64,000 bases of DNA from Neopestalotiopsis rosae. Lineage: Eukaryota; Ascomycota; Sordariomycetes; Amphisphaeriales; Sporocadaceae. A program made the translations under genes and the position numbers. Positions 21,101-33,178 of this stretch are shown piece by piece. Where the stretch lies: NCBI GenBank assembly GCA_023078685.1, contig JALGAS010000007.1, positions 2,046,001 through 2,110,000 of the forward strand, in the 5' to 3' direction. Numbering within the stretch: position 1 is the first letter of the stretch; each line of letters begins with the position of its first letter. The notes beneath the pieces are model-generated. The model had not been told where the DNA came from. It did no database searches and was given only the letters and a program-made list of their open reading frames with translations.

Positions 21101-24100
21101 AACAAACCGAGGCCGTCGTCAATTGTCCAAGGCCACGATGAAGCTCCGCCACCCCATAAGATGAGCTGGCCAGAGAATGTCGAGGCATATCCACAGATAG
21201 CTTTGATGTGTGTAGCCTCCATGGACTAATACGCACCTTGAAACAAACACTTCATCTCAGCCTTGAATATGGTATCTTTACCCCAAAGCCAACGCATGCC
21301 AATGCCACTTTTCGTTCGACTGCGAAGCCAGTCATCTCGATGTCAGTGGAGTAGGAAAGAAGAAGACCCTCCCGTTGCTGTACCTACGGGAGCTGGATAT
21401 CAACAATATTTTGTCCACGCCAGCATGCATCCATCTCATGGGCATTCGCCTGCGCCGTTTGCGCAAATTTACTCACTTTGCCATGGCGGTGAATGCGCTT
21501 CTCCCACGACAACCAGCATTCGATGATCTATCTAGCGTCGACGTTTCAGGTTTAAGCTTTGTGCGTGTTCATCTTACTATCGTCCTTTCTTCTCCGCTTG
21601 AGAAGAAAGCTCCCTGGGGTTGGACAACTGACTCGCTTCCTGGTTGCGCATCCTCCGCGCTTGAGGAGGGGTTCGCTGGTACGTTGGTAGGCGAAGGAGA
21701 CAAGAATGCCATGGGTGAAACTTGCGATCTTCATGGCAAATCCTGATGGACATTGACAATGGCCTTCTCGGCGCCTGCACGCTTTCCTTGATTACCACGC
21801 CTGTCGAACGAACAAATGGAGACACAACACCAGAAAGCTGCAGGCCACCCCAGTGAACACGCTTATACCCGGCTCCACATATTAGAGGCACAACTCCATT
21901 GCCTTAGTCCCATCGCGGGTTAAGACGAGGTACTTTAATGCCGTAGTCTGGTCTCAATGCCGCGTAGCACTGGGCAAGCACAACAGCCAGAAAACCAGAA
22001 AAAGACGTGGACTAAAACAAATCTGGGAGCGCCGCTCGTCTCTCTTCCCACTTGATGGGTGCCGATTGGGGGTCAAGCGTTCGCGCCACGCCAGCTGCGA
22101 ACGAGCGATTCTAGAAGGTATCACGATCCAGGCACCCGAAATCTAAAAAAGAGGCGTACCTTTTTCCATCACACGCCAACACATTGGATGAAAGGCCGTG
22201 CAGCAGAACACTTGCGAAATAATGCGCCAGATTGCACCAGACTACTCTATGAGGCATAATGAAAGCTCCGTTTAAGATAATGGCAGTGTCACCGGATTGA
22301 GCGACGAACTAACAAGACTCGCCAGTGGAGAGGGCTCCTCTGCTGTCCACTCTCTTTTCCTCGTGGCAATCGGCGTTGAGGCTGCGGATCGATCATAAGT
22401 CGGCTTCACTCTTTTTTTCCTAATGCGGCCCCGCTGGCCCCCGGCACCTTTCGAGGCTCTAGTTACCAGAGAACTGGCAGTCTTATCCTTGCTTGCATGT
22501 CCATAGTATGCTTTGGACAGCTGTTTGGGTTCATGACAGCCTTACCTTGCCAGGACAGACAGAAAACTGCCAGCGTGTTACGCCTGCCCACTTGCACGGC
22601 GAGAGCTGCCAGACGGGCCACCTGCGTGCTTGTGTATACCAGACTATGTACTCCATCACCATAGCGGTCGATCAGGGACATGAATCCAAGGGGGTTGTCT
22701 GGGGGAAACGGGGATATCACAGCTGGCGAGCGATAAACATTGAGAAAGCATAGGAACGATATTCCTAGTTGTCCACGTTTCAGATTTTGATCACCGTGCT
22801 CGTCAAGCTCGGATTTGAGGGCACTCTGGAACCACGGCGTTGCTAATTGCGAATGGGAGAATTGCGAGTCAGTTTTTCGCGTTCTATTCGCTGCCGCTGA
22901 CAGCGCGCGATAGTACCTACCTGCCTGTGAACCAAGGTAGGTATTTTTATTTACTACTTGGTAAACAACAAAACAAAACAAACATGAAGATGAGATTGCG
23001 TAATGACAGCTGAGTATGTTCCTCACTTTACAAGTGGACAATGCCTTTGAATGTTCGTATGTTATCGAAAGAACTAATTGACTGCATTGCCGCAACGGGA
23101 AAGAAGCAGTCGGCACAAGGCATGCAATATAGTTCGCGGATGTCTCATGCCAGCCGAGATTGCTCCCGTACAAGTTGGGGAACAAGAGGACGGCCATAGC
23201 CCGTTCATTATAGCTCCAAAAGCGAACTACTCCAGATATCAAAGTTCACGGGACGTATCGCAACAGGAATCCTGTCATCTCTCAAGGTTCGAATGGACTG
23301 CCGCTTCTGACGTTTTGGATGTGACTTCGGCGCTGCTCTGCTCAAGTGATTGTTACAATGCGAGAATAATCCCAAACCATCTGGCTCTACCTGGAAATAG
23401 CATGTGCTTCAGCAAGTGATTGTAATAAGCTGAATGTCTGGAGGCTACAGCAATTGATGTTCATGTAATCACATGTAGTTTGTGCGCTCTGACACGTGCG
23501 CTTGGTACGCTGGCCCTGCATGCAGACATGATCGTTCGTTTCGAAAGCTTCGAGAAGAACAGGAGCTGCTAGTTAAGAAGATGGAGGTCATCATGAGCAT
23601 TGTATGATTTGTGCGACTTCCGATATGATGGGGACCATAGTTCTTCGTTTTTCTTGTCGTCGGTTTGGTCTGCGTTCGACCTCATGCTGTTAACCGCATT
23701 GGGTACTGACTAGACGGGGAGCCCGTACGGCTGATGGTCGTTGTGCGGTGAAATTCTGAGTACAATGGGATACATAGCAGAGGGGCACCCAATGGACATC
23801 AACCGTGGGCATGTGGCATGGGCAGATCTGATCTCAAGCACGGACTCTTTCGCTTGCCCCCCTCTGTGGGCTCTGGGGGAAGGGGAAGAGACGCCGCGGA
23901 TTGCTTTGTACCTGTCGTACGTACGATGGCAGTCGAAGCAGTTTTGCACACAGCGGAAAGACGGGTTCCAGTTTTTCGCGCGTGGGTGGAGATTTGGGAT
24001 AATCCACAGATTGATGGAAGGTAGCGCGTGTGGCTTGGAAGCGAAATGGGCACTTGCTGGCTCTTCCTTGACTCTGCTCGGGCATTCCTGCGAGCGCATG

Positions 24101-25150
24101 AATTTACATGAGCTTCAATAGTAAGGTCAATAATGGAGAATTAATCAATACATCGTATTGACGGCGGAGAGAGGTTCTCCTTTTGTTTTGATGATCCCAA
24201 AAGATGCTCCTGGGCGATTGGCGCAATCGTTGCGACGCGGCCGTTCTGACTGTCTGGACTATCAGCCTGAGTATGAGATAGTAGGTAGGTATCCGTCCGT
24301 CTATCTTGCGACTGATCAGTCGCTTGCGCGGGAGTCAGTCGTTTGGCTTGACGCGGGCAGGCCCCAGGGTCAAGATCAGACAGCGGGACTCGGGACTGGA
24401 CTGCCCGGATCCTAGGCGGTGCGCTGGAGCTTGTGCTTGGCCTTGGAGCCCGAAAGAGAATTGGGGACTCGCTTCTCCTGGGCAGATTGTGGTTGGCTCC
24501 AGGACAGCACCAGGTGAATGGAACAAGGGCTACCAGGCTCTAGCTTGGGGCGGGCCCCTGACCGTCTCCGACTGAAAGTCGGGAAACACGTTGAAGTTGA
24601 TTAAGCCCTAGGGCTCGATGGTTCAATGTCTGATGGCGCGACAGTTCTCGTTTCCTGTAAAAGAACCCTGGGCTCGCCTGGGTGCCGCGTATGGCAGATG
24701 AGGGAAGTTGGTAGGGTTTTGCACATTCGCGCGCTTCCTGAAGTTCTGCAGAACACTAAGGTTCAGCCACGGGGTTAGAGAATTGGCGAACGGAAACGTC
24801 ACGAAACGATGAGCGGCTCAAGCAGTCCGGCGCTCACCAACTTCACCTTTGGAGAGAGTATGCTGGGTATCGGCTGCTTGGCTGGCTGGGGGGAAGGTCA
24901 AAGGGCCTGACGCAGATCAATCGGCCATTTCCTTTTGGTCCTGACTTGTGGCGCCCTGGCGGAAATTCATTGGGCCTGCCGTTAGCACCCATACGGGGCC
25001 GCTTTCCGGCTGGGGGGAAGAAGGCGGCGCGTCTACCAACAGACAGGGGTGCGCGTCTTTGTTTACTCCAGAGAACATACAGATCCACCCCAAAATAGCA
25101 AGGCTCAACGTCACTTTCCATCTCTCCCAACGGTCCCTGCAGCTACCAAT

Positions 25151-25172
25151 GCCGCTGCCGCCGCCGCCGCCG
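25151..25172. repeat. (GCC)n microsatellite
   Basis: GCCGCT followed by uninterrupted GCC units. No coding frame around it is convincing. Confidence 0.7.
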
Positions 25173-25730
25173 TGCGCCGCATTGAGCACACAACAGCTGA
25201 AGCGAACAGAAGTAGAGTAGAGCAGAACACAATGAGGTCAGCGCAACCCCTTTTGACGCGCAATGACGATGATGCAGATCCCAACACCCGACTTTGGAAG
25301 CTGAAGGTCGTACAATCAATCTCAATGATGAAATCATGATAGTGTGCCAATCGAGAATGCGACTGACATCAGAATGCGCGAGGTGTAGTGTGATAAGCAC
25401 TTGAGCGGCCAGAGATCGAACGACTTGTCGCAGGTAGTGCTACTTTGTACATACCTAGCCAACAAAAGGTATGCAGCGCCTATCTACTGTGATCTTGGAG
25501 GAAATCTTAGTCTGAGATCTCCGTCCAGATGGAGCCATACTAGCCATAGAATCGTCCCGGAAGACGCGACAGAATGGCACTATGGTTGATAGTACTAGCC
25601 CTGTTCATCCAATGCTCACACCGCTCAACACAATGCAGGCAAATGGAGGCAGATGAACATGGAATAAGTCAAGCTCATGCAATAGTATGCTAGATATGTA
25701 GAAGCTAGAATGGAAAACTGTTGCGATTAT

Positions 25731-25761
25731 TTGTTTGTTTGTTTGTTTTGTTTGTTTGTTT
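25731..25761. repeat. (GTTT)n microsatellite
   Basis: TTTG/GTTT tetranucleotide units with one extra T in the middle (GTTTTG). It lies in the gene-poor spacer. Confidence 0.85.
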
Positions 25762-26999
25762 ACTTTCATCATTTGCGCTCAGCTGACCAGAAGGGCAGTA
25801 TGTACTTTGTCCACCTACTACGGCAATCCGCAAGCCCATTCATATTGTGTATGCGCGATATCATCCGTATAGTAAGATGGCATACGGCTGATGCAAAAAA
25901 AGAGTGCTCAGGAGATGAGGACAGATGGTGGGATAAGGTGAGTAGGATTCTGAGTGGTCATGAAGGAGGGCAGTTGGATCCGGTGGAATAGTAATGCAAA
26001 TCTCCACGAAAGGATGCATGTGTTCGCCGGTAGGAGATGGAGCGCAAGTACCAAGTGCTACTACTACTACTACCGAATATTGAAGTAATATCAGGGTCTG
26101 GTGGCACAAGGTGTGATCGTCTGTAATATATTGTAAGCTGGCGCATCATCTGCCGGCTGCACAGGATTAAGAAGGATGAGAATGATCTCGACCTCAGCTT
26201 GCTAAGCAGCTCATTTTGCACAACGAGTCAAGGTTCCCCCTTCCCGCCTGAGAGAAGCGGCTCACAAGGCTGGAAAGTGAACAATGATTGTATGATTTTG
26301 TAAGGCAGGCAAGGCAAGAAACGGACGGGCTGCATGAAAGACAGCCTCCACACTTTCAGGCATCAAGAGGCGAAAATTCGGCATGAACGGGTGGGATGAT
26401 GCTTGGGATGGGAGCCGATCAACACGTACATCGATACTTTACATACCGAGAGCATGGTTCACACTTGTCTTTCTATCGATTGATAATTACTATCTGTTTG
26501 TTTACCGAGTTGGGCAGACAGTTCCAGTGCCGCCTGGAAAGCCAAACTGATCATATGATAAACGTGTGCCGCCACTGGAGTTGCCTCAGATCAAGGTTCA
26601 TTCTGGCGGGCTGGGAGATGGGCGCTCTGGGTTTCTTGGAGAGACATGAGGAATACGGCTGGTTCTTTTTTGGCATTGAATCGTGGAATTAGTTGGAGAG
26701 AGGCGGGTGTCATCTCATTTCTTCCCATCTTTCTCGCCATGCAGCAGAGCGCGCCAGAACGTCTGCCCCTGGTCGAGGCTACATTAGCCATCAAGTTCTG
26801 CGCTCTGCGCCTAGCCGGTCATGATGTACATGAATCCAGAGAAAGTCCCAACCAATAAATGAGGTATAGGCACACACTAAGCAAAGCAGACTAAGGCAGA
26901 AGGACCACGGACCAACAACAATTGACCCTTGTACAACGTCAGGCGCGGCGCATCTGCCCCACTTCTCCTTACAATCTGGTTCGCCTGATGACCCATGGG

Positions 27000-28276
27000 G
27001 CCTCGACGCGTTCGGGACGCGCCTTTCATTGTTTACTTTTAGAGTGTGCGCATCGACTAGCAAGGGCCCGGCCGCTGGGCAGCTTTTTTTCGTTGCGACT
27101 GATCAGACTGCTTGCTGCTTTGCGCCTGCGATTTGCGATGCGACGCGATGCGACCAGCCTGAACCCCCTCCCCCTCCTACTTTCAACGCTCGTAGTACTC
27201 CTGCCCCCCAAGGTACACCAAATTCGCCCGTCTCCACTGCGCCTGCCACGTACCGAAGACCACCGTTCAATGTTCTCTCCCCCTCGCGCATCATACTACG
27301 ATTCTACTACACACTACTCGCGCCTCGACGATTATTGACCACCGCCAATCCCTTCTCGCCTTCCTGTTGGCTTTCCCGGCCTGATCTCTTTGTCGAGTGC
27401 TACATACTACCTACCACATTTCGTTCTTGCCTCCTGGGCTGTGTTCTGCCATTGATACTTGTCCTGTACCCCCGTACTTCACCTGTCTTTTCGGCTCGCC
27501 CTGTTTGCCCTGACTTTACTCGACCTGACCCTGCATCTACACAGGCGCGTTCCTATCTGCTAAACCCGGTCTCTGAGTCCCCTTCGTTATTTTTTTCATC
27601 CCCTCAGAGAAGTTCCAAGTTTTACATATTGCCACCCACACAATTCTACCTATCGAATGCTTTGTTGATCGACTAAAAAGTGCCAATCGTCGGCGATCAT
27701 TCTTTTTAGGGGTCCTGGACCTGCTGGGTGTTGAGTTGTACTTCAAGGTTATCCGTTCAAAAACATCTAGCCTCTGACTCTTTGCTGTGGCAAGCGAGAG
27801 TTGGGTGTTTACGCGTGTCATGTCGATGTCCTTCCACGCCTGCGCCATCTGATACCAGAGAAAAAGAAGAAAAAGAAACGAGCAAGAGAAAGCAAGAGGA
27901 CAGGAAAGGGATTCAAAAAAACGCGAAGACCAAAGAAAGTGGTCGCTGCTTCGGAACCCGAATTCGGTCATACACCTACAGACCTCCCCTCCGCCTTCCC
28001 GAAACCTGACACCACTTTGATTCAGACCTCCCGTCTGATTTCATTCCAGTGTTGGTGTTCATTCCACAGCAACAAGCGGGAAAGAGCATCGCATTGTCAA
28101 CATACGCGATCACACGACATAGCTGCTCAGGAAGCCATTGTTTTGTTGGAAACTTCTTTCAACACCCACCGCATTTCGTCACAGTCGCATCTTTCGGACT
28201 GTTGGCAACCTCGATTGTCGACTACAACGCGTAACATCTAGCTGGCATAGCGCGCGCTCTCTATCATTCAACAACA
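27000..28276 (+). promoter_or_regulatory. Probable long pyrimidine-rich leader and promoter of wee1
   Basis: The stretch is rich in CT tracts and lacks a convincing gene, although several upstream ATG-led frames of 60-215 codons occur (for example 27029-27676 and 27801-28241). Their products are low-complexity and Pro/Ser/Arg-rich with no domain. A long 5' leader with upstream ORFs would suit a dosage-sensitive cell-cycle kinase, but the transcription start is not determined. Confidence 0.35.
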
Positions 28277-31200
28277 ATGTCATTTGGAAACAGTGGAGGT
28301 GGCACCCTCACTTTGCCCAGTCCTACTCACCCAAACCACATCGACGTTCAAGCCGCCGTCGCGCGGTCTCTTCGACGATCGATATCGCGATCGCCCTCTA
28401 AATTTCATCTCGCAAGGACGTCGTCACAAAGCTCCGACGCTTCTATGAGCTCCATTCCAAATTCGCCTTCGCCTGCCTCACCTTCCCTGAGGCGCATGGC
28501 TTCCCAGCAGTTTGGTGCCTTCAGTTCTCAGAATCACGCGCCAACCACACAATCTGTTCTCGCGCAACCACCCCTCGCAACACCATTCAGACCAAGCGTC
28601 AAGCTCTCATTGCGTTCCGCAAAATCCTCAGCAAAGCTTACTTCCAGTGGATCGTCCACATCTTCGAAATCTTCTTCGCGATCCAGAACGTCACCTCGAA
28701 GCCCCACCAAGCGCGCTCTGAACCCCTCATCACCGTGCGCCGGGAACTCGACACCATCTTCATCTGACGACTCTCCCCCATCTGGTCAGGAAAACATTGG
28801 CTGCTTCCGAGCGCGAAGTCCAGGATCAAGGAGGAGAAGTTTCGAGCGCACCAAAAGTCGTCATAGTATGCACCTCGACATGTCTGGTGCATCGCTGCAA
28901 GCCATCGCCCGAAGCACCGACAGCAACCTTCCGAGTGCATCAGCCAGTCCGCTGAAGCGCAGCGACGCAACCATGGACTTGGATCAGGCAACATTTGGAA
29001 GTCCCAAGGCGAAGAGGAGGAGCTATGGCCCGGCAAACTTTGGGGCCGACTTGAATTTCCTCGAGCCGGGCCATGTCTCGCCTGGATTCGATATTCACGA
29101 TGAGACGAATCGTGAATATGACTGGACGCCCCCAAGTAACAAGGAATCCGATGAGCAATTTGCATCGCCTCCATTCGCTTCGCTGATGCTTCCTCGCCGG
29201 ACAACTTCTCTGCGCCAGTCGACGCTCCAACAACGCCAGGTCAAGAAGGAGCGTACCTCATGGGGGCGACGATCTGGTGCACAGCATCTTTCGCAGCTGT
29301 CGAATGAGGCTACCACCCCAGTGAGGACACGGCCGCGGGTTGCTTCTGATCAGTTTCAACCTCTCGCTCGCGATCCCGTTTTCAGTGCTCCAAGCCCTGC
29401 GCCTGCTGCCCCAGCGCAAGCCACAAATCCGACTCAAAACCAGCCTCATCCGCTCTCAAGAACCATGACGGCGTCGTCATCAAACTCGAGCGTCCCGGAT
29501 GAATCGCCTACTCACTTCCCCGTTATTACACAAAGATCAAGGGCTCCCATGAACTGGTCCAAGAGCTTGCCAATTGGCGCTCTTCGCCCAAATCCAGAGG
29601 ATGAAATACCCATGGTTGGTAGCGTGTCTACTCCAGCTTACCAGCACGCAAAGCCTTTCATGGGCGCCTTCGCCTCGACCGGTCTCGTTTCTAAGATGAG
29701 AAACCCTGAACTGGAGCCACTTGCTTCTCGTGGTGCCCCTGTACCCGACACGCCTTGCAAAGGCCGTGTCAGCCCGTTTCACACCTTTCCGCCCTTCTTG
29801 CCCAGCGCCGTAAAAGCCCGGGGTAGGAACGCTCGATCGACACTCGGCGCCTTTGGCGGGCCATCTACTCCATTCGCCACAAACGATAACCGGTCTCCTG
29901 CACCGAACAGCCTTGGCAGTCAAACTGGCAGGCCCAATCTTTTCACCTCATTCGGCACACGACATGGCCGCTCGAATAGTAGTCTCAGCCTCTACAGTGA
30001 TGACGGGAGAAGTCCGATTGACTTGAATGGCGATACACCCATGACGACAGCCGAAGACGTTCCGCCCACACCTACCAGGCCAGCACAATTTCTTTCCCAG
30101 ATTTCTGACGGCCTCGATCTTATGATCAACGACAGCCCTACCGCCAATCGCCACATCACCGCAAATGTTTCAGCGAATCTTGACAACTCATGGCATCAAG
30201 ATTCCGCGGCAAGCCGTAAGTTTAGCCTCCATCAGGGGCCCCGTGACAATGGGAAAATCGAGCAAGCGTTGTCCACTCAGGGCGTCTCTAACTCGACTAC
30301 ACCAATGATTCGGGGACCTGCCGACTCCTTCACTGTTCCTTTGTCTTCATTCTGTAAGAATCGAGCCAGGCGAGGGGAGATGCCCATGCCTGCGCCTCTC
30401 ATGATGAGGACAGTATCCTCAATACCAATTCCTGCCAGCTCAAAAAAGGTCGGCCTTACTGAAACCACTGTTTGTATAGCAAGCCCCCTGGACCGAATAG
30501 AATTTGCCGAGTCAACCACACCGAGGACACCACACGTCAGCGAAGCAGCAGCCGACGCCAACCGATTGTCGAAGTCAACTCCCACTGCAGGCTTTCTGTT
30601 TCCTTCTAGCAGCGGAAAGAAATCACAGTTCCCTCCGGCTACTCCAACGGCACGTCAGAGTGGATCTCTGCTCTTCCCTGATCTTTCCGCCATTACGCCA
30701 ACTCACGGCAATGGCGCTCGCCACATTGATGCTTCTTTGACATCCCGCTTTGCTAATGTTGAATTCATTGGCGAAGGTGAATTTTCGGAAGTCTTCAGGG
30801 TAGCTGAGAGGGTCAAGTCCGCTGCTGTTCCTGCACACGGGCTCTTCAGCACGCCGACTCATCGTTCCCCGACGTCTCCCTTGTCGGAAAAGGTGTACGC
30901 AGTCAAGAAACTCAAGCTACCTCTCAAAGGTACAAATGATAGAGCAATGCGGATGCGCGAAGTCACAGCTCTGGAGTCTTTGCGCGGATGTGCACACGTC
31001 TTGCAACTGACCAATAGCTGGGAAGAGGTGAACAACCTTTACATTCAGACAGAATACTGCGAAGAAGGCAGCCTCGACGTCTTCCTTGCGCAAGTCGGCA
31101 TCAAGGGTAAATTGGATGACTTCAGAATCTGGAAGATCATGCTGGAGTTGAGCCAGGTACGTCCTCTTATTTATTATACTTAGATACACCTGCTGATGTC

Positions 31201-31939
31201 ATTTCAGGGCCTACAACACATCCATGATGCCGGCTTTGTCCACCTTGATCTCAAGCCCTCAAACATCTTCATCGACTTTGAGGGCACCCTGAAAATTGGC
31301 GATTTTGGTATGGCATCACCACTTCCTGCCGATAAGGGACCAGACTTTGAAGGCGATCGCGAGTACCTGGCACCCGAAGTACTCCGTGGCGAAATCGACA
31401 AGCCAGCTGATGTCTTCTCTCTTGGACTCATCATGGTTGAGGTCGCCGCAAATGTCAAGTTGCCTGACAACGGTGCCACCTGGGTGGCGCTGCGTGTTGG
31501 CGATTTTACCGACATTGGCATCCTCACTCAAGCAGATGAGACTATCGTGCGTGATGCGACCGGTATTCCGATTGAAGATGCAGAGCGCCCCGTCAGTTAT
31601 ACCCCAGAAGGCAAACCGCCGTCGGGCATAATCACTCCGAGGACTGGCCTCCGCCAATCGGGAGACATCTTCGGCCTCACCCGCAAGAGCGAACTCATGC
31701 AGCCTCCTTCATTCATGCAAAACCCGGACGATGATAATTCGTTGGACCAGGTCGTCAGATGGATGCTGCACCCCGAGCCTCAACAACGACCGACCGCTTC
31801 AGCCATTCTGAAGCTTCACGCTTTGGAGTGGGTTGCCTCTCGCAGCCGCGCAGGTGCCACGGTCTTTGAAGGCAACTGGGGACCGGCAGACGAGCTCTCT
31901 GAGCAAAGCTCTCCCGACACTGAGATGACCGATGTTTAA
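28277..31939 (+). CDS. wee1: Wee1-family protein kinase (mitotic inhibitor)
   Basis: Nuclear kinase that phosphorylates the inhibitory Tyr15-type residue of Cdk1/Cdc2 and delays mitosis. Exons are 28277-31156 and 31208-31939 (51-bp intron), giving 1203 aa. The first ~820 residues are Ser/Pro/Thr-rich and disordered-looking with many SP/TP sites, consistent with CDK and checkpoint regulation. The kinase domain starts at about 826: Gly loop GEGEFSEV near 832, Lys in YAVKKLKL near 876, catalytic HLDLKPSN with Asp974, DFG with Asp992, then EGDREYLAPE, the hallmark activation segment of Wee1 kinases. The domain has a long insert after the activation segment (about residues 1040-1110). It is convergent with the GCP3 gene. 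The assignment is firm. Confidence 0.96.
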
Positions 31940-33178
31940 TTACCCTCACAAACCATATTAAAGCTGCCTCGTGCGCGGCCTAATGTTGCTTGATCTCGAA
32001 GGTCATCTGGATATGGCACCTCATCTCAGCTTGCTTGGTGTTGCTCGCGTTGGTCCATCTGTGGCCAACTTTGCTGGATATTTACCAGACCCAATTGTTT
32101 ACCGGGCTCTGTTTCTCAAAAGCTTTATATAAGCTGTATCAAAAAAAGCTGGTTCAGCGACAGAACTGAAACCTGCTATGTACAACACGACAACATGATG
32201 ATTGGTTTTCGGTTTCCAAAAGTCATGTCTTCCTAATCAGGGGCGTTGGAACCTCGGCGATCAGTGCCACAGAAAAACCATCCAACGACAACAACTACTA
32301 CTACAATACCGACAATCCCACCAGTCGTTACCTCAACTGTCCGACCTACCAAAGTAGCCACTCCTCATGCGACTATCTCCTTACACTCCCATCACCTACT
32401 ACTGCGCAACGCGGTCGTCCCGCATGCAGCTCCCGCCACGACGCGAAGAATCTACCCGACACTCGAGATAATAATCCTATCGACATCGAGGTGCAGTGAG
32501 AGCACACCTACCAACGTGCCTCACTTTTTTTTTATTTCTTTCCCTCTCTTTTTGGAACCTCACCAACGACCTGAATGACACGTCAATCGTCTACGTCATT
32601 GGAGCGACTTGTAGATAGAAACGGCAAAAGCCTAGATATCCTTGTATTTGAACCCGGTGAAGACAGCTTCATCCAGAGGGTTAGGGGCGAGAAGATGCTC
32701 TGAAAGGGCTACATCATTTCGATGATATAATATCATGAGCATGGGGCGTTTTTGCGGCTGTATTAATTTCTCATGGCAGCACGTCAGTTGGAGACGGTTC
32801 CTCGCCAAATAGAGACGCGCAAGGGAAAAATGGGCGGATAGAGAAGAAGCCCAAGGTCTACCTATGTATTACGAACCCATAGTATGAGCGATGGACGTAT
32901 GAATGACGACATGATATGAAGCCCTTCCAAACCTGGCCTTTGTTTTGTGACTCCATGATACCTTGAGCAATAATAATCTCAAGGTAAACCAACAGATGAG
33001 TGCATAGCGAGTCCGATCATGGATCTATAATAGTTGATTAATTGTACACATCTTTCGAGTGCTATAGTATTCATTTCATATCGTATTGAAGAGCATGCTA
33101 TCATTCCAGATGGAGTTCACACCAAACAAGACAAGTGCTGAGTATCCTTTCAAGTTACCATTCGCCTCCAAACCTTGC
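31940..33178. other. Convergent intergenic region
   Basis: 3' flanks of wee1 (+) and the GCP3 gene (-). A small ACA-rich frame at 32246-32578 is low-complexity and is not called. Nothing else is seen. Confidence 0.55.

Larger units (their letters stand above)
21101..26999. other. Gene-poor spacer
   Basis: About 5.9 kb in which I support no gene. The longest frame (22463-23242, minus, 259 aa) has no recognisable domain and an unusual composition for a protein. Simple repeats are present: a GCC run at 25151-25172, a (GTTT)n tract at 25731-25761 and a short (CTA)n near 26058-26070. No tRNA or snoRNA was recognised by eye. Long non-coding transcripts or regulatory DNA for the wee1 gene are possible. 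Confidence 0.5.

Noticed and set aside
22463..23242. 259-aa minus-strand open frame in the gene-poor spacer
   Set aside because: No domain, signal or family resemblance was found. Composition is unlike neighbouring genes, and it ends in a sequence that looks non-coding. A chance frame is more likely.
27029..27676. 215-aa plus-strand frame before wee1
   Set aside because: The product is Pro/Ser/Thr-rich because of CT-rich DNA and has no domain. It is better read as leader sequence.
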